Shown here: piece after piece, positions 9,979 through 20,000 of the stretch
Layout of the letters: each line of letters starts with the position of its first letter
Position numbering within the stretch: the first letter of the stretch is position 1
NCBI GenBank assembly: GCA_004335835.1
Contig: RWJK01000269.1
Location: 1 to 64,000, forward strand
Direction of reading: 5' to 3'
From: Scenedesmus sp. ARA3
Lineage: Eukaryota > Chlorophyta > Chlorophyceae > Sphaeropleales > Scenedesmaceae
Length of the DNA: 64,000 nucleotides
Made by a program: the position numbers and the translations under genes
The notes under the pieces: model-generated
What the model saw: only the letters and a program-made list of their open reading frames with translations
Database searches by the model: none
Told to the model about the DNA's origin: nothing

Positions 9979-12947
9979 TCAGCTCTTGGCCAGTGCGCCG
10001 TCCTGCCCCAGCCCAATGTAGTTGTGGCAGGTGTGGCTGAAGCCAATGGGGTCACCCGCCATCTCACTCACATCCAGCTGCTCCCAGTCATCAGTGCTCC
10101 AAACAATACCAATGACAATGCCGGGCGTGGGCCCCAGCTTGCGCGGCATCAGCATCAGCCCGTAGCCGTGGCTGGGCTCGCCAGTTGCCGCAGACAGCTG
10201 CCGCGCCAGCTGGAAGGGCTTGATGGAGCGCTGCGGCAGCAGCAGCAGCAGCAGATGCTGTGATCGAGCGCACATATCTGTGAGCATCCACAGCACGCGA
10301 ACACATCTCCGGCAGTCAGAGCTAGCAGCAGCACACTGCAGATGCAAAGCTGTGTCAACAGCCAGCAAGATGCACACGTGCAATTCCACGACCCTAAGCA
10401 GCTTACCCCCAGGTCCCAAGAAACAACACTGGGCGCAGCCGGCTGCAGCACAATGCAGATGCTACTTGATTACGTTGTACAAGCGCAACCTCTAGGCAGA
10501 GGTCCACCAATTTACGCGCGGAAGCATAGGCAAGCCTGCTTGATGCATAGGACTTGTGACATGTAACACAGGTCCACCACAACCCAGCAATACAACCAGC
10601 TTACCCCGAGGTCCCTGACAGGGTCTGCTGTCGGCACAAACACGGCATACACGCGGGCCCAGTTCTTCGGCGGCCTGCCCAGCGGCGTACTGCTGAAGCG
10701 CCGCACATCATAAAAGCCCTCCCCAAGGATGCGTGTTGGGGTGGAGGGGGCTGTTGACAGCTGCTCGGCGCGTGCCAGCTTGCGCACGAGCCAGTTGGAG
10801 CGCTCGACTCCGGCGACGCTGCGGCTGCTGTCAAAGTGCGCAATGTGGATGTGCATCTGTGGGAGGCAGCAGCAGAATTACGATGCCGATGCGAGGTGCC
10901 ACAGGGAAGCACCTGAGCCCAAACAGTTGAGTTTGAAGTATGAGGTGAGCATAACGGAATCGCGCAACACACGAGGCATCTGGAGATTTTGCTGTTCTGT
11001 GCCAGCCAGCCGCCTGCCGTTACTAATTAGTAGATGGCAGCACCCCTCAGCCGCACCTGGTGCACGCCCCTCCTGTTGGGCGCGTTGAGCATCACTGCCC
11101 AGTCAGGGCTGCCATGGCTGTACCTGAACCCCAGCGCCAGCGCCTCACTGTACGCATTGGCCCACAGGTACTCGCCAGCAGCGTCCGTGCAGCCCGGGGC
11201 GCTGCTCTCAATGCCTGAGCAGGCGGCCTTGGGCAGCACCTGCAGGACGGGTGATGCGCCGGTCATTGGCCAGTAGTACGTCAGACATAACGGTGAGACA
11301 GGTACAGGCAGCGGCTGATATACGATAGACGAGCCGCAAAAGCAGCTATGAAAGAATGGCCCTGCAGTAGGCTGTGCTGCAACAGTCGCTTGCTGAACCA
11401 ATGCTGCCGCAAACCACCCGCAGCCTTACCAGCCAGTGGTTATTGAAAAGCGCTTGCGCCCTAGGCTATAAACTACAACTGCATAAGCCTTTAAGCCAAG
11501 GCCCTCACCAGCCAGTGGTTGTTGAACAGCGCGCCAGTCTCGCCTCGTGCCTGCAGCAGCGCATACGGCGCCTTCCTCGCCCCAACGCTGCTGCTGCCAG
11601 ACCTGTCCCAGCACATGTTGCAGAAGGTGCAGCTCGCGTTGAAGCTTCTGCTTGTGATATTGTAGGCGTCGGCTGTGCAGTGCTGGTTGACAATCACGAA
11701 GAGGATGCAGCGCGCGCTGCAGCCAATGTTGTCGGGGTGCGCGCAGTCGTCCTCAAAGCGGGGCATGCAGTAGTACTGCTGGTGGGGTGATGATTGGCAG
11801 GCAGCAAGCAGGGGGTCAGGCGCGTACAGCAGCAACAGGCGTGGCAAGTATGACAGCCCTGCTGTGATTGTGTACTGGATGGCAAGAAGGAAGCAGCGGG
11901 AGTGCAAAGCTGGCAGGTACAGCAACAGCACAGCCAGTACACGGTAGGTGCCACAGTATGACAGGCAGGCAGATACGGCGGGTGACGCTGCAAAATGACG
12001 CACATCCTACTGCTGAGGTTGCAACGGCACATATCATAAGTGCTCCACGTGCTGTGCTCGATGATGCCCTCTGGCTGCGTACCTCAGACAGTCTGTGGGG
12101 TTGGTGGTTGTACAGGAGCAGCGGCAGCAGTGGGCAAGACAGTCAGCGTCAATTTGTTGCTTGCAGGAAACTGCTTCCCATGTGTTGCTTGAGCAGCATG
12201 CTGGGGCAACCACTGCCAACAGGTGGCTCCTGATGAAGAGCTGCATATCAGCCGATGAACAACTTGCGACCTGCCACTGTCCACAGGCCCTTGCAGGACA
12301 GCAACCAGGCTGTTTGCAAGTGCCCAAAAGCTATATGTAACCGGCAGCATTTATGCAAACACAAGTATGTGAATCCAGGTTGAAGACAACACCACACCAG
12401 GGGTTGCTGCTGCTATCTGTGCTTGACAGCAGAAATTCCTGCTGCTACTGCAATAGCTGGCTGCTGCTCGTCACAGCATCGCCTGCACTCACACAGCATC
12501 CATGTATCGCAGTGTTGGACAGATGTCGGGGTCACTCAGAGGCTTGCAGACCGTGGCGGGGATGCCTTTTGCGGCATCTGCTGTACAGCTGTGCATGCTG
12601 CTTGCGGGATTCATGCTGCACTCTGTTGCGCAGTCGCCTCTTGGGTAGTGGTCAACAGCTGGTGACCTAAACCCAAACCAAGAGTAAGCATGTGAGACCT
12701 TGGCTGCTGACAGGGCGCTCCTGGGCGCTGTGCTGCAGTGCTGCTTGCCGCTGCCATCGCTGCTGCACAGCTGCACTGACTTGGCGCTCACAGCGAGGGT
12801 GAGCAGGCCAATGAGCAGCAGCAGAAACGCCACTGGTAGTACAGACCTGCAGGACAGAGCATTGCGAGGTTGATGTGGTTGCAGAGAGATCGCGGCGTGC
12901 AACGGCGCATACTGCTGGGTCTTGAACAGCTGCTTGGCAATGGTCAT
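9979..12947 (-). CDS. CDP-diacylglycerol pyrophosphatase-like (CDH family) protein with N-terminal membrane anchor
   Basis: Exons on the minus strand: 12947?-12493, a probable 10-base microexon 12092-12083, 11778-11509, 11239-11057, 10856-10605 and 10230-9979. The block from LPKAACSGIESSAP through EYLWANAY to MHIHIAHF matches the CDH fold, a HIT-like hydrolase family whose bacterial member splits CDP-diacylglycerol to CMP and phosphatidate. The HIHI motif would be the catalytic histidine site. A hydrophobic stretch (VLPVAFLLLLIGLLTLAVSA) near the N-terminus predicts a signal anchor, with a Cys-rich lumenal or extracellular region after it (two CxxC-like clusters near SCTFCNMC). The start is uncertain: Met codons at 12947 and 13037 are both open, and a 5' exon near 13161 is possible. 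Family assignment rests on motif order, not a computed alignment. Substrate is unproven. Confidence 0.62.
10399..10419 (-). repeat. Copy of the exon end at 10605
   Basis: The exon tail and GTAAGC donor at 10597-10617 recur about 200 bp further into the intron with two or three differences. Confidence 0.6.
11426..11457 (-). repeat. Copy of the exon end at 11509
   Basis: The last bases of the exon (AACAACCACTGGCTG with its GTGAGG donor) recur 79 bp downstream as AATAACCACTGGCTG plus GTAAGG. The copy even has a consensus donor, so it could act as an alternative 5' splice site decoy. Confidence 0.8.
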
Positions 12948-13436
12948 TGGTATGAGGCAACATACCTCATTCGACTTGGTGTCTCTGGCACCACAGGCAG
13001 CAGGTTCAGCTGCGCTGAAGGCGCATGTCCAGGCCACAGGGCAAGCCTGCCAGCAGCTGGCAGTGCTGTTGCTGCTGTAAGCCTTGCCCCAGGCACCGAC
13101 GCACCAAGCTCAACATCCGATGATTCTTGCTGGTCGAAAGCTACTTCGACGACGCATGATCGACATGGAGTTCACGATTGATGACAGGCAGCAATTCGAA
13201 GATGGCTGAGTTCAACTGCCTTGAGAGGACGGAGGACAGCTGCTCTACAGTAGCTCCACGTGTTCGCTAGCGTAAGTGGAAAAAGGCTATTCATTGTGTC
13301 TGAGTTTTTTTTATTCAGCGAGCAATTGTGCGCTGTCGAGGACATGCCAAACCCTACCCCTGACTAACAGGCCACTGCACCTGCCCTTGCCCGGCACAAG
13401 CACACTATTATTAGTAGTAACCTTAGAGGTTACAAG
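12948..13436. other. 5' region of the CDH-like gene and 3' end of the CobW gene
   Basis: 489 bp. A short open stretch starting with ATG near 13161 on the minus strand (MSIMRRRSSF) may be a first exon of the CDH-like gene, but I could not join it in phase. Otherwise untranslated or promoter sequence. Confidence 0.4.
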
Positions 13437-16400
13437 CTACACCAGTCTCACCCCTTCACTTTCCTCGGCCAGCAGCTGCAGGCCCATCACCACGTCACAC
13501 TTGCAGCTGTGCACATGCTGGTACGCCTTGCGCAGCACACCGTCAACCGCCTGCAGCAGCGCCTGCCACTGCTGCTCAGCATCTGCTGCTGTTGCTGCTG
13601 CCTCAAAGCATGCCTGCAGGCGTTTGACGCCCTGGTATGCTGCCTGCTGCCCAGTAGCAACCTGCAGGGCTGCTGGGCTCTTCACGTGGCACAGGAACAG
13701 CCCAGGGGTGGCGTTGATGCGCCGCAGCAAGCTAGCGTTCACCTGCCGGGCACAGCACCAAGCGCCGCCGGCAAGGAGTGGGTGAAACCAAGGTGTATTG
13801 CAAACCATTGAAACACATGCTGCAACTGTAGTGCAAGCTGTAAAGTCTTCCATCCAGACACACCACGCCATCAAGCAAACAGCTGTGCAGCACAGGACAT
13901 TGCATATTATATGCAGCATGTGTAAGCACACCAGCCGGCGCCGTTATGTACATGTTGCTGCCACTAGCCCAAAGTAAGCACAATCAATACATAGCAGTGA
14001 CGGGCCGCCACTTGCTGCTGCTACACTGCTACTGTTGGCAGCATCATGCTGCAGCATTTCTGCCCCGCCTCACCTCATCAGCCACGACTCCATGCAGAGG
14101 TGACCCCGTGGCTGTGAACTGCACCAGACCTGCAGCCTGACTGCTGTCACCTGGCGCCTGCTGCTGCTGCTGCTGTTGTTGCTGCGCTGTCACCCGCTCA
14201 AACCTGTGGTGTTGCTCCACCAGCTCAGCAAACCGAATTGCTGCTGCATTGCTGCCAACGAAAGGTGAGTTTCCTTGTTTGGCAGCGTCAGTGCCTCTGT
14301 CCAGGCCAGCTTGTTGATGCTGCTGCTGCTGCTGCTGCACATCTACGGGATTCTGCCATGACATGTGGGCGCCGCTGCTGCTGCATCCACACGCCCCTGC
14401 CACACAGCCTGCCAGGCCCTGCTGCAGCTGCTGCAGCTGCTGTGCGCCCTGCCCGATCAGCACCAGCTGCACCCCTGGGGGCCCCTGCCATGGGCCCTCT
14501 GCTCCACACTCTGCGCGCTGCTTGCCGCTAAAGTGGAACACGTATCGCTGGCTGCGGGCCTGGCTGAACCAGGCAAAGCCCTTGGCGCGGAACAGGCCTG
14601 CAGGCAGTGACAATTGCAGGAAGACGGAGTGACAGAGGGAGACGGACAGGACAAGATGAACAGCAGCAAAATGACAACACCATGATGCATATGGCCAAGT
14701 GTTTTCAAGCCAGCACGTGCAGCTCGCGCTGCTGTCTCAAAACGAGTTGAGGTCCTGCTGCAGAACCGCACACTTACAGGTATAAAGCAAGCTGCAAAAT
14801 TCACAGCCATGGACTTATGCGTTTGCGCTCTGCCAGTCCAGTGGCTCAGCTTACAGGCTGCACTGCCTGTGATAATACTGCTTACCTCGCGCTGTGAGCA
14901 GCTGGGCTGCTGTGAAGCATTGGAAGCAGGCCATGCACAGCGGCGCCTCAGCAGTGAATGCACTGACACAAACATGCAGCTGACACACTGCGGTCTCAAA
15001 GCCTTCTACCTGTTCTGCTGCAGCTCGCTTGCAAAGATGCAGAGCTGCTGCAACCTGCACTTGTGTGCTGACGCACAATCTGCCCCTACAGGCGTTACAG
15101 GCTGCACTGCTCAGCAGGCCTACCTTGCGCTGTGAGCAACCGAGCTGCTGTGAAACACTGGAAGCACGCCATGCACAGCGGCGCCCCAGCAGTGAAGGCC
15201 ACTGAGGCAAAGTGGCTGTGCTGGCTGCGCTGCTGAGGGTGGGAGTGAGGGTGATGCGGCAGCCCTGCCTGCTGCTGCTGCTGCTGCTGCTGCTGACTTC
15301 CGGTGCCGTTGGCGGCAGCTGCTGCGTTGGCCCTTCGAATGCTGGCAATGCCTGCATCGTAGCAGCAGGGATCAATGACAGCAAGCTGTCCCAATGAGCG
15401 TTGCGGTTGAACCAAAGTTCACGTTGCTGAAAGCCATCGCATCCTGTACAGCTTTCCTGTGTTCCGCCTGGTGTGCCGCGTGCCTGTTAGAGCGCACACC
15501 ACATCCTTGTAACTGCACCAGCACCCAACCTGAGCTATGTGGCATCCCACATCACACACACCCAGGATATCACTGCATGCCTTTCAGTGTATCATCTGCT
15601 GCATCAGCATCACAGGCCTTTGCTGGACAGCAGCTGCCAGCCGCCACCTCAAATCTCACACTCCTCACCTGGCTGCCGTGCCCTCCTGCTGGCTGTGCCT
15701 GCCACCACAGGCTCATGAGACACTTGCTTGGGTTCACCCTGTGCGGCTTGTATGTGTCTATCAAAGTGCACACCTTACACACATCGTTGGCCAGCAGCAA
15801 CATGCAAGCAGGTGCCACATCATACATCAGGTGTGTCCCTATGTGCTCATCAGTACAGTGCAGCATCTGCTGCCATGGATGGATGGCAGCTGCCAGCCGC
15901 CACCTTAAACATCACACTCCTCACCTGGCTGCCTGGCTCTCCTGCTGGCTGTGCCTGCCACCACAGGCTCATGAGACAGGAAGCCGATCTCACCCTGCAC
16001 ACTGGCAGGCGCTGATTGGGGGCCGCTGCTGCCATCTTGCTGCTGCTGCTGCTGCTGCTCCTCATCAGGCAAGTCGATGTCCAGCAAGGCCTCTGGTGGC
16101 ACCTGAGGCAAGCCAGGAAGTGTGCGCTTTCATTGTTCAGTGTACATCCAGTCACTTCCAGTGAATGGCGTGAATACTGCCAACATGGCAGCTCACGTGC
16201 GCGTGTACACGTTCCAAGTGATGGATAGGTATGCAGCTGTAACCCAGATGTCCGGCAAACATGCTTTCATGTTGCGGCAAGACAGCACACGCATGCCTGG
16301 TGCAGCGCCTATGTGTAGCACCGAAGGCATCAGCTTTGAAGCCCACCTGGCAAAAGCGCGCATGCAGCATGCCCAAGTGCATTTCCCTGGGTTCAGCTGC

Positions 16401-16676
16401 TGCAGCACCTACACGCAACGCCAGCAGCAGAGCCAGCACATTGCCCACCTGCCCAAAGCATGCGCAGCCCGGGCGCCAGCTGCTGCAGCACCTATACACA
16501 ACACATACAGCAGCAGAACCATGATAACACCCACCTGCCCAAAGCGTGCGCGCAGCATGCGCAGGCCAGGCGCCAGCTGCTGCAGCCTGTCCTCCACAGC
16601 AGCCACGCCCGCCAGTGTCGCCAGGTCACACTTGCTCAGCACCGCCACGTCAGCAGCACGCACCTGACCAGCACGG

Positions 16677-16714
<38 letters not shown>

Positions 16715-19593
16715 GCAGGATCGTGAGCGAGCTGGCGACAACCTCTGCCTGCAGGCACATCTCCTGCTGAGCCTTGGCCAGCAAGGGTTGCGCGCTGGCA
16801 TGCAAGACATGCAAGACACTGCCGCTGCCTGGGCACAGCAGCATTGCTGCAGCCATACAGAACGGCTGTGCGGCACGCAGCACCACACCCTACGGGGCAA
16901 CTTGCAGCCGTTGCATGCTCCAGCCTGCACCAGGCTGCGGCATCACGCGGCTGTGTCAGCTGCTCCTTACTGCTTCCTACCGTTTGGATGGACTGTGCTG
17001 CGCGTAAGCTATTGCATCAACAGCAGCATAGTCCTCCCACCTGTGCCACCGCCACGTCCTGCGTCAGCACCTCCAGCCCCGCCTCAGCATCCACCAGCAC
17101 ACCAGCAAGCCTGAAGCCTACCCGGCAGCACTTGGCTGCCTGGTCCCACGCGTATGCGTCATGCTGCACATCGGCTAAACCAACTGTTGCACCCAGGGTT
17201 GCATACCCACCCAGTGAAAGACATGCGCCAAATGCGCTGTGCTGCACACAAGGCAACTGTGTATAACAAAGCACGGCATGATCTTCCTGCATCCCCACCT
17301 GCGCCACAGCCACGTCCTGTGTCAGCACACCCAGCCCCGCCTCCGCATCCACCAGCACCACAACACCCGCCAGCCTGAAGCCTGCTGCCGCCAGGCTGGC
17401 TGCCAGCGGCTCNCAGCCACGCCTGACGTCTCCAGCAGCTGCAGCACACACACCAAACAGCGATGATTTGAGTATTCAGGGGGTTGCGCTTGCCGGTAGC
17501 TATACTTCCCCGCAGAGGTGCTGAGTCGGGTGCAGTCTCCAGCACGGCTCAGCATCAGCCACGCCTGACGTCTCCAGCAGCTGCAGCAGCAACACCACAC
17601 ACGCACAGCAGTGATGTGAACATTGAGGAGGTTAAGCTTGCCGTCTTGAAGGCAGTTGCACTGCCCAGCAGAGATAACAGGCTGGCAGCCAGCGGCTCAG
17701 CATCAGCTATGCCAGACGACTCCAGCAGCTGCAGCAGCCGCAGCATGCCACAACAGCTCAGCCGAATGAGAAGAGCTGTGAGATCACTATCTCCACTCTT
17801 CAGGGAAGCAACGAGAGAGCACAAGCTGGTAATGTTGCAGCGAAGCCGCACTACACACTTCCTGAACAGCTGCAGCCAGGGGACTACACAGGCTAGCTGC
17901 AAAAGGCTAGACAGCAGACACTGTGGCGCCATATGACAGCAGCACATTATATGTGCTGTGCTGTTGCTTCTTGACCGGCTAATCGTAGCATTCTACGACA
18001 TACACCACAACAGCTGGCAACATGACTCCCACTTGAACCAAGTAGTCCAAGTGCTGGGTGTTGCGGCTGCCGGCCAGAACAGCCAGTGCGGAGACTCAAA
18101 CAGCAACAGCTTCTCCCAATCCCACGCAAACATGTCATCAAGAACACAACATAACATGACGCCAAGCCGCGCCTCACCAGGTAATCAAGGTGCGCATAGT
18201 TGGAGCTGCACGCCAGCTCAGCCAGTGCCGCCTCCAAGTCGCCCGCCACCGCGCAGACCACTGCAATTCTCCTCACCTCCATCATCCTACAGCAGATAAC
18301 AGCTTGCTCCAGCCCACAACAAACGTCAATTTACATGACACAACACAACATAAAAATAACAGAATGCATGGCCAAGCCTCACCAGGTAGTCCAAGTGCTG
18401 GTAGTTAGGGCTGCACGCCAGCTCAGCCAGTGCCGCCTGCAAGTCGCCCGCCACCGCGCAGCAGGCGCAGCCGCCGGCCAGGCGCGCCGCCTTGATGCCT
18501 GCCGCTGCATTGGCCTGCTGCGCTGCCAGCAGCTGGCTGTCTACATCAAGAGAGGCGGCCTCGTTCACCAGCACGCCCAACTTCATCTCACCCCTGGCAG
18601 CACAAGCAGCAGCGGTTTGCAGTGTTTTCATACTGTTGCAACATTTTTTGGCACTGCTGTTGTTGTCTGTTCCACGTCCAGGGAGGCAGCCTCGTTCACC
18701 AGCACGCCCAGCTTCATCTTATGCCTGTGGCAGCAGAAGCAGAAGCCTGGGAGCCAAGTGTGCACCAAGTGTGCATACAGTGTGCATCAAGTCTCGTTGA
18801 CCATTACTCTTGTTGACCAGCATGCCCAGCTTCATCTCGCCCCTGTCGCAGCACATGCAGCAGTTTGCAGCAGCAACAGTTTGCATTGTGCTGTTCATAG
18901 TTGATACTGTCCGCGTCCAGGGAGGCGGCCTCATTGACCAGCACGGCTTCAGCTTCAGCTCATCCCTGTGGTAACACAAGCAGCAACACTCTAGACTGTG
19001 TTCTGCATGTATTCTACTGTCCCTGCTTCTGCTGTCGACTTCAAGCCGTGGCTCACATGTACCTACCTCTCACTGCCAGCTGCAGCTAAGCTCTGGCAGC
19101 AAAAGCAGAAGCGTGTGCAGTAGCCATCCACCACGCATGCGCACGAGATGGCATGTGGTGGTCTCGCAAGTGGATCAGTCTACAGACAAGAGTGTGTGTT
19201 GCGCAGGATGCCAAGGAGCGGCATGTGGTCACACACTTCATGCAGGCATTGCAGTCAGGCTGCTGCCGGTGTCTGCACAGCAGGCAGTGTTGTGGGTTGC
19301 ATGAAAACGTTTGCTCCTGCTCTCACCCGCATGTCGCCAGCAGGTGCTGCAGCAGGGTGGTCTTGCCAGAGCCAAGGAAGCCCGTTATGACCAGCGCAGG
19401 CACAACTGCACAGCATGGGCAGTGCATGCATGAGAGTCTGTTGCGATTGCTGTAGCTGCTACAGCTGCTGCTGGTCCATGCCAACAGCCATTGCCTGCAT
19501 CTCAGCAACCGTACCTCTGTTGTGTGATGACACCTGCTGAAACAATTGCTCCTCATATCTTCTGGAGAGTACTGCAGAAGCCAAGTCCTGCAT
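13437..19593 (-). CDS. CobW/COG0523 (ZNG1-type) GTPase, putative metallochaperone
   Basis: Nine exons in phase: 19593-19515, 19405-19327, 18593-18383, 17438-17299, 16663-16535, 16102-15994, 15351-15124, 14597-14074, 13742-13437, about 602 residues. G3E-family GTPases deliver metal (zinc or cobalt) to client enzymes. Visible signatures are the P-loop GFLGSGKT (about residues 35-42), LVNEAASLD, the metal-binding GGCACC (CxCC) near residue 92, LLETSGVA, VVLVDAEAGL, and the guanine-specificity motif as SKCD, with Ser for the usual Asn. A His-rich HHPHSHPQQ segment and the RAKGFAWF..YVFHFSGK block are the CobW C-terminal domain. The last exon adds about 100 residues I do not recognise. Length exceeds the usual 350-400 because of Gln-rich inserts. 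Exon 17438-17299 contains an N that breaks the frame as given. Nearly every exon has partial copies in the adjoining introns, so alternative splicing is plausible. It is divergent from the deacetylase gene. Confidence 0.75.
14882..14962 (-). repeat. Copy of CobW exon end 15124 with donor
   Basis: About 81 bp, highly similar to 15121-15200, encode the same peptide core (APLCMACFQCFTAA) and end in a GTAAGC donor. The copy lies about 240 bp downstream of the true exon. Confidence 0.85.
15568..15990 (-). repeat. Duplicated block at CobW exon 16102-15994 donor
   Basis: Two copies, about 15568-15728 and 15830-15990, share long stretches of intron. Both contain the same exon-edge plus donor context (CAGGGTGAGA and CAGGGTGAAC). 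The outer copy is the functional exon edge. Confidence 0.75.
16341..16485 (-). repeat. Two copies of CobW exon end 16535
   Basis: Blocks at 16341-16410 and 16441-16485 repeat the LQQLAPG..FGQ coding end and donor of exon 16663-16535 at roughly 90-100 bp spacing, each with frame-altering differences. Confidence 0.75.
16678..16712 (-). repeat. (CTG)n tract at intron 3' end (minus sense)
   Basis: In the CobW sense direction this is a CTG run of about eleven units lying just before the acceptor of exon 16663. Confidence 0.9.
17037..17115 (-). repeat. Second copy of the CobW exon end at 17299
   Basis: It encodes GFRLAGVLVDAEAGL..TQDVAVAQ followed by a GTGGGAG donor, matching the end of exon 17438-17299 with small differences. 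It keeps an open frame over this part and could serve as an alternative exon if an acceptor were used. Confidence 0.8.
17413..17413. other. Ambiguous base (N) inside a CobW exon
   Basis: The neighbouring copies at 17546-17583 and 17681-17733 have four more bases at this point, so the N probably stands for a collapsed short stretch. As written it breaks the reading frame of exon 17438-17299. The break is therefore likely an assembly artefact. Confidence 0.7.
17546..17733 (-). repeat. Two copies of the CobW exon start at 17438
   Basis: Blocks 17681-17733 and 17546-17583 each begin with a CTGCAG acceptor and encode LLE(S/T)SG(I/V)ADAEP before diverging. They lie upstream of the exon used in the model. 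Confidence 0.8.
18028..18256 (-). repeat. Two copies of the CobW exon end at 18383
   Basis: Block 18174-18256 encodes CAVAGDLEAALAELACS and ends in the same CTG-GTGAGG donor. Block 18028-18093 is more decayed but retains QHLDYLV. They lie about 200 and 350 bp downstream of the exon end. Confidence 0.8.
18662..18967 (-). repeat. Three copies of the CobW exon start at 18593
   Basis: Blocks near 18899-18967, 18783-18841 and 18662-18725 each start after an AG and encode versions of EMKLGVLVNEAASLD. The first has a frame-shifting base, the second loses the Glu, and the third is open. All lie upstream of the exon used in the model. Confidence 0.8.
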
Positions 19594-20000
19594 GTTCTCT
19601 GCTGTCTGTTCACAACTGCTACAGCAGCGACCGGTGCAAGACGGGCGTGATGTTTCCGTACGCCCGATTACCAACTATAGCACACAACGTTGTTGTCCTT
19701 GCTGCAGTATGCTGATCTCGGTGCCATGCACCATGTCAGGTGTGACCGGACTCGGACTCACTTGCGTAACCGTCCTCCGTGGCAGAGCCCTGGATACGCA
19801 TGTCACTGTAGTACGTGTTTGCCAGTGAGTGTTAACGTGTGATGCCTGATGCTTGTTAACGGCATCAACCGAGCTGTCGGACTTCAAGTTCTGCAGGGAC
19901 AGCACTCACTCTGATCTTAGCTTTGCTGGCTCCTAGTTGTCCTGCTCTGCTCGCTGACATAATCTTTTGAGTTGGTTTGTGGCTCTGCAAGGCGAAAGCC
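19594..20000. promoter_or_regulatory. Bidirectional promoter region, CobW (-) and acetylornithine deacetylase (+)
   Basis: 407 bp separate the two start codons, so the genes must share this interval for 5' UTRs and promoters. I see no strong TATA box. Short minus-strand open stretches here may be 5' UTR of the CobW gene. Confidence 0.5.

Noticed and set aside
12667..12712. Short intron between GTCTCAC and TTTAG in the CDH-like first exon
   Set aside because: It would be about 32 bases, and the frame is open through it.
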